A DNA stretch of 64,000 bases from Nocardia tengchongensis (GTDB taxonomy: Bacteria > Actinomycetota > Actinomycetes > Mycobacteriales > Mycobacteriaceae): NCBI RefSeq assembly GCF_018362975.1, contig NZ_CP074371.1, positions 744,001 to 808,000 on the forward strand. Reading direction: 5' to 3'. Shown here piece by piece: positions 26,019 to 35,227 of the stretch (positions are counted from its first letter, which is position 1; each line of letters opens with the position of its first letter). Below the pieces are notes generated by a model. It did no database searches. It was not told where the DNA came from and saw only the letters and a list, made by a program, of their open reading frames with translations. The translations under genes and the position numbers were made by a program.

Positions 26019-27278
26019 TCAGTGCTTTACGGGGCAGCCGCCGTTGTAGTCGACCTGGAATTCCTTGATGCCGTTGAGCCAGCCCGAGCGCAGACGCTTG
26101 GGGTCGCCCAGCTTGGTGATGTCGGGCATGTGGTCGGCGATGGCGTTGAAGATGATCTCGATCTCGAGTCGAGCCAGGTTCGCGCCGATGCAGAAGTGCG
26201 CGCCGGTGCCGCCGAAGGACAGGTGCGGGTTCGGGTCGCGCAGGATGTTGAAGGTGTACGGGTCCTCGAACACCTCTTCATCGAAGTTGGCCGAGCGGTA
26301 GGACAGGATGACCCGCTGGCCCTTCTTGATCTCCACGCCGCCGACCTCGACGTCCTCCAGCGCGGTGCGCTGGAAGGAGCTGACCGGGGTGGCCCAGCGG
26401 ATGATCTCGTCGGCGGCGGTCTTGGGCCGCTCCTTCTTGAAGAGCTCCCACTGGTCGGGGTTCTCCATGAAGGCGATCATGCCGTGGGTGGTGGCGTTGC
26501 GGGTGGTCTCGTTGCCCGCGACCGCCAGCATCATGACGAAGAAGCCGAATTCCTCCGGCAGCAGCGCCTCGCCGTCCATGTCGGCTTCGATCAGCTGGGT
26601 GACGATGTCGTCGGCCGGGCAGGCGCGACGGGCTTCGGCCATCTGGTACGAGTAGCCGAGGATCTCGGTGGAGGCGACGACCGGGTCGGCGTCGGAGTCC
26701 GGATCGTCGTAGCTGGTCATGTCGTTGGACCACTGGAAGAGCTTCATGCGGTCTTCCTGCGGCACCCCGATCAGTTCGGCGATGGCCTGCAGCGGCAGCT
26801 CGGCGGCCACCTGCTCGACGAAGTCGCCGGTGCCACCCTCGACGGCGGCCTTCACGATGGACTCCGCGCGGGCGGTCAACTCGGCGCGCAGGCCGTTGAT
26901 GACGCGCGGGGTGAAGCCCTTGGAGATGATCTTGCGGAGCTTGGTGTGCTCCGGGGCGTCCTTGTTCAGGAGGACGAACCGCTGCAGGTCGATCTGCTCG
27001 CGGGTGATGTCATCCTGGAACCGCGGGATGGCAGTGTTCTCATAGGTGGAGAACACGTCGTCGCGGCGCGAGACGGTCTTCACATCGGCATGCTTGCTCA
27101 GCACCCAGAAGCCGTCGTCGGTGAACCCACCGACCTCGGGCGACTTGGGGTTCCACCAGATAGGTGCGGTTTTGCGTAGTTCGGCGAGCTCCTCGGCCGG
27201 CACCCGCTTCGCCCAGATTTCGGGGTCGGTGACGTCGAATCCATCCGGCACTCCGGGCCGGGCCGCAGTGTCAACCAC
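26019..27278 (-). CDS. cyp125: Cytochrome P450 CYP125, steroid C26(27)-monooxygenase
   Basis: Cytochrome P450 of 419 aa, orthologue position of Rv3545c. It oxidises C26/C27 of cholest-4-en-3-one to the acid that FadD19 activates. The I-helix motif AVAGNETTRN, the ExxR motif EIIRW, and the heme loop SFGGTGAHFCIGANLARLEI with the proximal Cys are intact. The N-terminal DGFDVTDPEIWAKRVPAEEL is typical of CYP125. The start is GTG at 27278 with AGGAG seven bases upstream. It is divergent from fadA5 over 148 bases containing a KstR box; electron donors may be FdxD-type ferredoxins. Confidence 0.94.
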   Translation of the reverse strand: MVDTAARPGVPDGFDVTDPEIWAKRVPAEELAELRKTAPIWWNPKSPEVGGFTDDGFWVLSKHADVKTVSRRDDVFSTYENTAIPRFQDDITREQIDLQRFVLLNKDAPEHTKLRKIISKGFTPRVINGLRAELTARAESIVKAAVEGGTGDFVEQVAAELPLQAIAELIGVPQEDRMKLFQWSNDMTSYDDPDSDADPVVASTEILGYSYQMAEARRACPADDIVTQLIEADMDGEALLPEEFGFFVMMLAVAGNETTRNATTHGMIAFMENPDQWELFKKERPKTAADEIIRWATPVSSFQRTALEDVEVGGVEIKKGQRVILSYRSANFDEEVFEDPYTFNILRDPNPHLSFGGTGAHFCIGANLARLEIEIIFNAIADHMPDITKLGDPKRLRSGWLNGIKEFQVDYNGGCPVKH

Positions 27279-27294
27279 CAGGGGTCTCCTTTGA

Positions 27295-28950
<1,656 letters not shown>

Positions 28951-29367
28951 ATGGCTGATTTCGCGGCGCGGCTGAACAAGCTGTTCGAAACCGTGCATCC
29001 CCCGGGGCGTAAGCCGCACACGAACGCAGAGGTGGCGGCCGCCTTGACGGCATCCGGCCATCCGATCTCGAAACCGTATCTGTCGCAGTTGCGGTCGGGA
29101 CAGCGCACGAACCCGTCGGATGAGACGGTGGCTGCTCTGGCAAAGTTCTTCAAGGTCAAACCGGACTACTTCTTCAACGACATCTACGCGGCGAAGATCG
29201 ATCATGATCTCGAGCTGCTGTCCCAGCTGCAGGGCTATGGACTCCGTCGTCTGTCGAGCAGGGCGTTCGACCTGTCCGAAGAATCTCAGAATCTCCTCAC
29301 GTCTATGGCGGAGAAATTGCGGGCAAGCGAAGGTTTGCCCGAAATTCCTCCGGATGGCACGGAATAA
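28951..29367 (+). CDS. EspR-like XRE-family DNA-binding protein
   Basis: Protein of 138 aa closely resembling EspR, the nucleoid-associated regulator of M. tuberculosis (132 aa). Shared landmarks are FAARLNKLFETVHPPGR, PHTNAEVAAAL, SKPYLSQLRSGQRTNPS and ALAKFFKVKPDYF. The N-terminal HTH lies at residues about 1-75, and the C-terminal helices (about 85-130) correspond to the EspR dimerisation domain. EspR binds many loci and loops DNA; a local or global role here cannot be told from sequence. It follows a palindrome-rich intergenic region and ends in a strong terminator, so it is monocistronic. Confidence 0.86.
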   Translation: MADFAARLNKLFETVHPPGRKPHTNAEVAAALTASGHPISKPYLSQLRSGQRTNPSDETVAALAKFFKVKPDYFFNDIYAAKIDHDLELLSQLQGYGLRRLSSRAFDLSEESQNLLTSMAEKLRASEGLPEIPPDGTE

Positions 29368-29382
29368 GCACTGCCACAGAGC

Positions 29383-29427
29383 AACACAGTGCGGCTAGCT
29401 CGGAGGCCGCACTGTGTTGGTTTGTTA
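29383..29427 (+). terminator. Intrinsic terminator of the EspR-like gene
   Basis: AACACAGTGCGGC (29383-29395) pairs perfectly over 13 bases with GCCGCACTGTGTT (29406-29418), followed by GGTTTGTT. It lies 15 bases past the stop. Confidence 0.88.
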
Positions 29428-29457
29428 CAGGGCTCGCTCCAGACCGGACATAAGGCT

Positions 29458-29492
29458 GACGCCGGTACTGCTTGCAGGGCAGTGCCGGCGTC
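29458..29492. repeat. Inverted repeat (14-base stem) in the non-coding island segment
   Basis: GACGCCGGTACTGC and GCAGTGCCGGCGTC form a 14-base stem with one T-G pair and a seven-base loop. No T-run follows. A second small hairpin, GGCCTCAG-CCCG-CTGAGGCC, lies at 29532-29551. Both are in the 608-base gap between the EspR-like gene and the membrane-protein gene, which holds no convincing coding frame. Confidence 0.7.
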
Positions 29493-29574
29493 CTGCCGGA
29501 CCCATGCGGTCCACGTGAAGGATGTTGCACCGGCCTCAGCCCGCTGAGGCCATGTGGCGTAGACCTCTGCGCTG

Positions 29575-29650
29575 GTGCACTATGCACAAACCTGGCATAA
29601 CACTGTCCTGGTACTCCCGGGCGGTCGAATCAGTTGTTTTGTGCACTATG
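29575..29650. promoter_or_regulatory. GTGCACTATG repeat and palindrome, possible operator
   Basis: GTGCACTATGCAC (29575-29587) is an inverted repeat of GTGCA/TGCAC around CTA. The first ten bases recur at 29641-29650 (GTGCACTATG), 66 bases later, and TTTTGTGC occurs twice around the second copy. Spaced repeats like these suit an XRE/EspR-type regulator; this is inference. Confidence 0.4.
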
Positions 29651-29728
29651 TCGTTTTGTGCTCTGCGAGTGTTTCGCCCCATTGCACCAACCGCGACAAG
29701 CACGACTGACAACTACAAGTGACAAGCA

Positions 29729-29842
29729 AAGTCCCGTACCACGCACGGCGGGTTCGATGAGACGAAACCTCGGATACGAAGTCTCCTCGCGAAGGCCCGC
29801 CGGAATGCCGCGCCCATGGCAATCACGCGAGGTACGGGACTT
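29729..29842. other. 114-base nested stem element, possible structured RNA or single-strand-folding DNA
   Basis: The ends AAGTCCCGTACC and GGTACGGGACTT form a perfect 12-base stem. Inside, GGCGGG pairs with CCCGCC, enclosing TTCG/CGAA and a further GAGAC/GTCTC stem, and TGCC/GGCA forms a side hairpin. Together this gives a three-way-junction shape. On the minus strand the outer stem is followed by TTTG. No coding frame fits. Confidence 0.5.
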
Positions 29843-29975
29843 GCGCATTTGCGACAAGATCACAAAAGCGTCGGTGATCTCCGCGTGATCAACTTCGAGC
29901 CCTTCCGGACGGTAATGTCCAACTCGGTCGAATAGTAATGAGAGAGTAAATAGCTCAGCGTGGCCGCGCGGCCGA

Positions 29976-31002
29976 TTACCGCTTCCCCGAGCCCTGGACC
30001 ACGGCCGACGCGGGCGCCGCGTCATAGGCGCGGGCGATCGCCTGCACCCAGCCGCGCGGACTGACACCGGCGGGCGGCGAGATCCAGCGACCGTCGATCA
30101 CCACCTCGCCGAACGGATTCCGAGCCCACTCGGCCACCCGCCGCGCTCGCTCGGATACCGAAACCGGCGGCAGGCCCGCCGCGGTCAACTCCACTCCGCC
30201 ACCGGACTGCAAGTAGAGCGCGTCCATGATCTGCGCGACCTGGTCGGAAGCCTTGAGCTGCGTGCCCGTCCCGGTCTGTTCGTGCGCCACCACCTCCGGG
30301 AACCGCGCGATCAGCACCCGATGCAGGGTGCGAATCTGCTTGAGCAGCGCCCTTGCCCGCCACCACAGCTCGATCACGATCCACACCGCGCCGATCGCGA
30401 TGAGCAGCGCCGCGATCTGCCATACCGGCCAGAACCAGCCCTCATCACCCGGTTTCGGCATCGGCTCGTCGCGCACCGCACGCCGGATGGACAACGCGGC
30501 AAGCAGTCCGACCACCGCGGTACCGGTGGTATAGAGCGCGATCCCGCGACCCAAGGTGGTCCAATCCAGGTTGCGCACACCGGTGATCACGATGAACACA
30601 CACTCCAGCAGCACGATCGCCCAGCCGAAGGTGACCGACCAGGCCAGCGTCAGGATCATCGCGATCGCCCCGCCGGAGTAGATCATCATGGCGATCTGCC
30701 GCAGGTTGCGGCGCGACACCACCGGCCACGCGGCCGAGGCCACCACCGAGGTGGCGGTCGCGAAACATGATCCAGGCCGCCGTCACCACCCGGTCGCCGA
30801 GCCACATGCCGTGCACGCCGCCCGGGATCAGATGGTCAACGGCCAGACCGATTTCCGGCACCCCGACCGTCGCGGCCAAGGCCACCGCGGCCACCGCGAT
30901 CACGATCGCGACCCTTGCGGTGGTCGCCGGTTTCACCAGCACGCGACCCACGCGCGCCCCCGAGGCCATCCAGACCAGCATGGCAACCAACCAAAAGGTC
31001 AT
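29976..31002 (-). CDS. MAB_1171c-like multi-spanning membrane protein, one frameshift
   Basis: Membrane protein of about 341 aa once one surplus base near 30760-30764 is removed. Before the shift the frame gives MTFWLVAMLVWMASGARVGR and VVTAAWIMF; after it, ATATSVVASAAWPVVSRRN and at least four further hydrophobic segments (MILTLAWSVTFGWAIVLLEC, LYTTGTAVVGLLAALSI, IAALLIAIGAVWIVIELWW). About seven helices precede a 120-residue cytoplasmic tail rich in Arg and Ala. The layout matches the actinobacterial MAB_1171c family, annotated as putative transporters but without demonstrated substrate. Its start overlaps the ImmA/IrrE gene stop by four bases, so it is the last gene of a three-gene operon. 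Confidence 0.75.
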
Positions 31003-31511
31003 CCGAGTGCCTCATCGAATCGAAGGACCGAGACGCCCGCGCCCCGGCTGTTGAAGACCCGCAGACGTGTCATGAGCATGCTCGCGAAAGTCTCGGCCTC
31101 CCACTCGCACTGCTCGTCGTCGCCCAGCTCGATGGTCTTCTGGTGCGCGCGCTGGCTGAGCATGTAGGCGATCAGATCGTCGCTGGCCTCCAGCACCACC
31201 TCGGTCGCGGCCTCACCCGGATGGTCGAAGACGATGTGCCCGAGCTCGTGCGCGAGGGTGTGCTCGCGACTGGGCAGCGCCTGCGCCAGCACGATCACAT
31301 CCCGGTCCGGGTAGCTGCGACGCTGGCCGCAGACGCCGGGACCCAGTGTGGCGCTGGCGATCTCGATGGGACGGCGGCGCTCCGCCGAGATGGCGAGCAC
31401 CACTTCCTCGAGGTCGGTGGCGTCGAAGTCGGCCGCCACCGCGCACACCGCGTCCACCGCGGCGGCCACCCGGCGGTAGGACCCGATGCTATGAGCCTTG
31501 CTCTCGGTCAT
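30999..31511 (-). CDS. ImmA/IrrE-like zinc metallopeptidase
   Basis: Protein of 170 aa with the zinc-protease motif HELGH in LAHELGHIVFDH, preceded by PSREHT; a downstream acidic segment (EWEAETFASMLM) supplies the likely third ligand Glu. This is the arrangement of ImmA/IrrE-type (COG2856) peptidases, which cleave XRE-family repressors in mobile elements and stress responses. No signal peptide is visible, so it should act in the cytoplasm. It lies ten bases after the GSA-repeat gene and overlaps the membrane-protein gene by four. The nearest XRE-type protein is the EspR-like one 1.6 kb away; a substrate link is inference. Confidence 0.8.
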   Translation of the reverse strand: MTESKAHSIGSYRRVAAAVDAVCAVAADFDATDLEEVVLAISAERRRPIEIASATLGPGVCGQRRSYPDRDVIVLAQALPSREHTLAHELGHIVFDHPGEAATEVVLEASDDLIAYMLSQRAHQKTIELGDDEQCEWEAETFASMLMTRLRVFNSRGAGVSVLRFDEALG

Positions 31512-31521
31512 CGCGGTCCCC

Positions 31522-32862
31522 TCATGCCCTCGGTCCGAAGAATGCCGCGCGCGCGGCGTCGACCCGGCCCTGCGCCGCGCCCGCGCTCTGGAAGCTCACC
31601 GCACCCGAGCCGGTGCCCGCCAGCGCCATCGCGATCAGCCCGCCGATCACCGACAGCGGTTTCCACGGCGGCAGCGGGGAGTTGTGTGAGGTCGGCTTCA
31701 CATCCGGATCCGGTTGGGCCAGAACGGGAGCGGGCTTCGGCGCGGGCGGCGTCGGCGCGGCCGGTTCAGCTTCGGGCTCGGGCAGCGCGGCCACCATCGC
31801 GGGCAGCGCGGGGACGGCCGGGGGCTGCGGAATCTCCAGCGGCACCGGCGGCGGCCCGGGCACGGCGGGCGGCGGAATCAGCAACAGCAGCAGCGGCGAA
31901 GCACAGACGGCGGCGGACCCGAGACCCGCCGAACCCAGGGCCGCGGAACCCACGGCCGCCGAACCCAGCTCGGCCGAGCCCGAACCCAGGCCTCCGACAC
32001 TGGCGGACCCGAGAGCGGCGGAACCGGCGCCGGTCGAACCGCCGGCCGCCGAACCCACCCCCGAACCCGCACCGGCCGAACCAACCGCGGAGCCCATACC
32101 GGCCGAACCGGCACCCGCGCCGAGACCGGCACCCAGACCGGCCGAGCCCGCGAGCGCGGAACCCACACCGGCGGAACCGATTCCGGCCGAACCGACGGCG
32201 GCGGAGCCGGTGCACAGGGCGGCCAATCCGGCCGAGCCGACGGCCGCGGAGCCGACCGCGGCGGAACCCGTTGCGGCCGAGCCGGTGCCGAGCAGCAGTC
32301 CGAGCAGCGCGGATCCGGTGCCGAGGCCCGCCGAGCCGACGGCCGCGGAACCCAGGCCGAGCACCCCGGCGGTACCGAGTCCGGCGGAACCGACGGCGGC
32401 GGAACCGGTGCCCAGCACGGCCGAACCGGTGGCGGCTCCCGCCGAACCGGTGCCCGCCACGGCGGAACCCAATCCCGCACCGGCGGAACCGGTTACCGCC
32501 GAACCGGAGCCCAGGGCGGCCGAACCGGTGCCACCGAGCACGGCGCCCAGACCGGCGGAACCGACAGCGGCCGAACCGACGGCGGCGCCGGCCGAACCCG
32601 TGCCGAGCCCGAAAAGAATGGCGAGCAGATCCTGCGGCCCGGCCACCGGGGTGACGGCCACGGCCTGCGACTGCGGAGTCCCCGGCGGCGATTGCGAGGC
32701 GACGGGCTGAGAATGCGGGGCGGGCAACACCGGATCCTGCCCGGCGGGCGCGGGGTCGAGTGGGAGGCCCGGCTGCGCGTCAGCGGCAGCGGGCCCGAGC
32801 AGTGCCGAACCGGCGACAGCTGCGATCACTGCCACCAGTCGCATTGCACGATCGACGATCAT
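31522..32862 (-). CDS. Exported low-complexity GSA-repeat protein
   Basis: Protein of 446 aa not recognised by name. Residues 1-29 look like a signal peptide (MRLVAVIAAVAGSALLGPAA, then ADA). A Pro/Gln-rich linker follows to about residue 75. Residues 89-319 hold 34 copies of Gly-Ser-Ala, usually spaced five residues apart as GSAAV or GSAGL, with very few charged residues. Next come PLLLLLIPPP, a Pro/Ala-rich 80-residue stretch and a possible membrane helix near the C-terminus (PLSVIGGLIAMALAGTGSG). Only two cysteines lie in or at the edge of the repeat. It is probably surface- or wall-associated. It is the first gene of a tight operon with the metallopeptidase and membrane protein. Confidence 0.72.
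   Translation of the reverse strand: MIVDRAMRLVAVIAAVAGSALLGPAAADAQPGLPLDPAPAGQDPVLPAPHSQPVASQSPPGTPQSQAVAVTPVAGPQDLLAILFGLGTGSAGAAVGSAAVGSAGLGAVLGGTGSAALGSGSAVTGSAGAGLGSAVAGTGSAGAATGSAVLGTGSAAVGSAGLGTAGVLGLGSAAVGSAGLGTGSALLGLLLGTGSAATGSAAVGSAAVGSAGLAALCTGSAAVGSAGIGSAGVGSALAGSAGLGAGLGAGAGSAGMGSAVGSAGAGSGVGSAAGGSTGAGSAALGSASVGGLGSGSAELGSAAVGSAALGSAGLGSAAVCASPLLLLLIPPPAVPGPPPVPLEIPQPPAVPALPAMVAALPEPEAEPAAPTPPAPKPAPVLAQPDPDVKPTSHNSPLPPWKPLSVIGGLIAMALAGTGSGAVSFQSAGAAQGRVDAARAAFFGPRA
31906..32598 (-). repeat. GSA pentapeptide-like coding repeat
   Basis: This stretch encodes 231 residues of GSAxx-type repeats. The underlying DNA alternates GGCGGAACC- and GGCCGAACC-like units with varied third positions, so the peptide repeat is conserved better than the nucleotide repeat. 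The same composition keeps the antisense frame open for more than 1.3 kb. Confidence 0.8.
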
Positions 32863-33392
32863 GCGCCAGCCATCCCCTCATCGATACCGCGCGCTTGGCT
32901 TGTCTCCGCACCGGGGGTACGAAATCCCGTTCCTCGGCAGGCGGTTCGGGACAGGTTTCGAGCTCACACTGTCGCCCCGATTGCCGGGCCGTTGCGGAAC
33001 GCGGTCATCGTACCGGTCACCATGTCCTTCCGCACAAGTCCCGATTGCATTAGGGGTGCTCACAAACCGTACGCCTGCGCTAACCCCCACGTATCCAATA
33101 TCACCAAGCGCCCCAGGCCAATTGACCCGAACGGGCCCGCCACCCGCACACCTCACCGCCGGACCGCACGGACCGAGAGGTTTCACTGCCGTTCAGATAG
33201 CCGACAATTCAGACATATCGCAGCAACCGCCGGAACGCCGGTCACAGGTACCCCGGAATGCGCGAAGCCGCCCCCGGGCGAGAGGTTCCGGGAGCGGCTC
33301 GGTGCGCCGAACATGCGGCGCGCGGTGGATCCGATGGTGTGCGGATCCGGAGTGCGCGGCCGGGCTGTGGTGGCCGCGCACGTGCGGGGGCG
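32863..33392. other. Intergenic region between the GSA-repeat operon and ipdC
   Basis: The 530 bases hold no convincing gene. Near the ipdC end are a ten-base-stem hairpin and a GGATCCG/CGGATCC inverted repeat at 33328-33348. The left part should contain the promoter of the GSA-repeat operon (minus strand), but no clear -35/-10 pair or known operator was recognised. Confidence 0.5.
33352..33381 (-). terminator. Hairpin downstream of ipdC
   Basis: GTGCGCGGCC and GGCCGCGCAC form a ten-base stem with a ten-base loop, starting 11 bases past the ipdC stop on the minus strand. There is no T-run. Confidence 0.5.
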
Positions 33393-34472
33393 TCAGGCCG
33401 AAGTGGTGACGCGGTACTGGTTGAGGCTGTCGATGCGCTCGATGGCCTCGGTGATGATGTGCTCCATCAGGTCCTGCACGGTCGGCAGGTCCTCGATGAT
33501 GCCCGCGACCTGACCCGAGGCGAGGACACCGGCTTCGGTATTGCCCTCGACCAGGCCGGCCTTCAGGTACATGGCGGTGTTCGCGCCCATGATGACCTGG
33601 GACCAGGTGAGGTCCTTGTGCTTGCGGGTGTTGAGGCCTTCCTTGGCCAGGGTCGTCCACTTCATGCCGGTCATCGACTTGAACTTGGCGGCATTGACCA
33701 GCGCGGCGTACAGGCCACGGATATTGCCCGAGTGCTCGAGCTTCTCGACCAACTCGGTCTTCAGCACCCGGTGCGGCATGCCGTCGACCTTGAGCGAGAC
33801 CACGGTGTCCTGCAGTCCGCGCTTGAGGTACTCCTGCTTCACCGAGTCCGGCACGCTGGAGTCCTGGGTCAGCAGGAATCGGGTGCCCATGGCGACACCG
33901 GCCGCGCCGTAGGACAGCGCGGCGGCCAGGCCGCGGCCGTCGAAGAAACCGCCACCGGCCACGACCGGGATGTCGACGGCGTCCAGCACGGACGGCAGCA
34001 GCAGCGTGGTGGCGACGGAACCGGTGTGGCCACCGCCCTCACCGCCCTGCACGATCACCGCGTCCGCGCCCCAGGAGGCGACCTTCACCGCGTGCTTGGC
34101 CGCGCCGATGGACGGCATCACCACGACGCCGTTGTCCTTCAGCTTCGCGATCAGCTCCTTCTTGGGAGCCAGCGCGAAAGAGGCCACCTTGACGCCGTCG
34201 CGGATCATCATGTCGATGCGGTCCGGGGCGTCCGACAGGTCGGCGCGGATGTTCACGCCGAACGGCTTGTCGGTCTTGGCCTTCGTCTTGGCGATGGCCA
34301 CCTCGAGCTCGTCGAGGTCCATGGTGGCCGAGGCCAGGATGCCGAGGCCGCCCGCGTTCGCGGTGGCCGCGACCAGGCCGGGTCCGGCGACCCAGCCCAT
34401 GCCGGTCTGGACGACCGGGTGCTCGATGCCGACCAGTTCGGTCAGCGGCGTCTTCAAACGCTGAGCGGTCAT
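33393..34472 (-). CDS. ipdC: IpdC, nitronate-monooxygenase-family flavoenzyme of steroid ring C/D breakdown
   Basis: Flavin-dependent TIM-barrel protein of 359 aa in the 2-nitropropane dioxygenase/nitronate monooxygenase family, orthologue of Rv3553. Visible motifs are VVQTGMGWVAGPGLVAATAN at the N-terminus, ADAVIVQGGEGGGHTG for FMN phosphate, and IPVVAGGGFFDGRGLAAALS. In M. tuberculosis and Rhodococcus IpdC acts on a HIP-derived CoA thioester in the last-two-rings pathway. The start overlaps the ipdB stop by four bases (ATGA). It is the last gene of the KstR2-controlled echA20-ipdA-ipdB-ipdC operon. Confidence 0.92.
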   Translation of the reverse strand: MTAQRLKTPLTELVGIEHPVVQTGMGWVAGPGLVAATANAGGLGILASATMDLDELEVAIAKTKAKTDKPFGVNIRADLSDAPDRIDMMIRDGVKVASFALAPKKELIAKLKDNGVVVMPSIGAAKHAVKVASWGADAVIVQGGEGGGHTGSVATTLLLPSVLDAVDIPVVAGGGFFDGRGLAAALSYGAAGVAMGTRFLLTQDSSVPDSVKQEYLKRGLQDTVVSLKVDGMPHRVLKTELVEKLEHSGNIRGLYAALVNAAKFKSMTGMKWTTLAKEGLNTRKHKDLTWSQVIMGANTAMYLKAGLVEGNTEAGVLASGQVAGIIEDLPTVQDLMEHIITEAIERIDSLNQYRVTTSA

Positions 34473-35227
34473 GCTGTCACTTCCTTCTCGCGGAAACCCT
34501 TCGGGTCCAGCACGGTCCGGATGATGGTGAGCTCTTCCTCGGTCGGCAGCCGGGTCTCGCCCGCCTCGGCCAGACCCGCGACCTCGAACGAAGTGTTCTC
34601 CGCGACCTCGTCCGCGGTCACACCGGGGTGCAGCGAGAGCGCGCGCAGGGTGTGGTCCGGGCCGTTGAAGTCGAACACGCCCAGGTTCGAGACCACCCGG
34701 TGCAGGTGGTGGAACCGGTAGGCCGGGTTCTCCGGATCGATCTTGTCGTAACCGATGCCGGAGACGATGTCGACCTGGTCCACGAACACCCGCTTGTTGT
34801 GCTTGGGCACGAAGTAGCTGGTGGCGTGGTTGATGGTGTTGCCCGGCGCGCCGCGCACACCGAACATCTGGCGGGTCGGCTGCTGCAGCGGGCCGAACGC
34901 GGAGAGGTTCTGGTTGCCGAAGCGGTCGATCTGGTTGGCGCCCATGACCACATGGCGGCGACCGGACTGCACCACGTCGAAGACCTTCGAGAACGGGAAC
35001 CAGCCCTCGAGGGGTGCCTGGCCGCCGATCGGCGGGACCTCGGCGAACAGTCGCGCCTCACCGTCGGAGAGCACCAGGTCGGGCTCGAAGGTGAGCCGCG
35101 CCAGCCGCGCGCCGATGGTGGTGACGGTGGACATCGGGGAGGCCACGATCTCGCCTGCGCCCCGGAAGATCTCGGCGGACGCGACGACACAGATCTCGGC
35201 GCGAGTAACCACGGTGGTGTCGGTCAT
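34469..35227 (-). CDS. ipdB: IpdB, beta subunit of the COCHEA-CoA ring hydrolase
   Basis: Protein of 252 aa of the CoA-transferase family I beta type, orthologue of Rv3552. With IpdA it hydrolyses the last carbocyclic ring (COCHEA-CoA) rather than transferring CoA. Landmarks are EICVVASAEIFRGAGEIVAS, the FNGPDHTLRALSLHPGVTAD segment, and the C-terminal LTIIRTVLDPKGFREKE. The ATG at 35227 shares its A with the ipdA stop (TAATG); the longer upstream frame to 35314 overlaps ipdA and is Arg/Gly-rich noise. Confidence 0.92.
   Translation of the reverse strand: MTDTTVVTRAEICVVASAEIFRGAGEIVASPMSTVTTIGARLARLTFEPDLVLSDGEARLFAEVPPIGGQAPLEGWFPFSKVFDVVQSGRRHVVMGANQIDRFGNQNLSAFGPLQQPTRQMFGVRGAPGNTINHATSYFVPKHNKRVFVDQVDIVSGIGYDKIDPENPAYRFHHLHRVVSNLGVFDFNGPDHTLRALSLHPGVTADEVAENTSFEVAGLAEAGETRLPTEEELTIIRTVLDPKGFREKEVTA

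Noticed and set aside
29729..29842. tRNA gene or tRNA-like fold
   Set aside because: A GGGTTCGAT segment resembles a T-loop, but no acceptor, D or anticodon arms of the right length can be drawn, and no CCA-compatible end is present.
29634..29888. 84-aa plus-strand open frame in the island gap
   Set aside because: It runs through the nested stem element, has no ribosome site and contains an unusual Cys/Arg composition without any domain.
31346..32710. 454-aa plus-strand open frame made of EPTAAEP-type repeats
   Set aside because: It is antisense to the GSA-repeat gene and arises because that repeat's codons avoid stops on the other strand. It has no ribosome site or signal peptide, and the minus-strand frame fits an operon.
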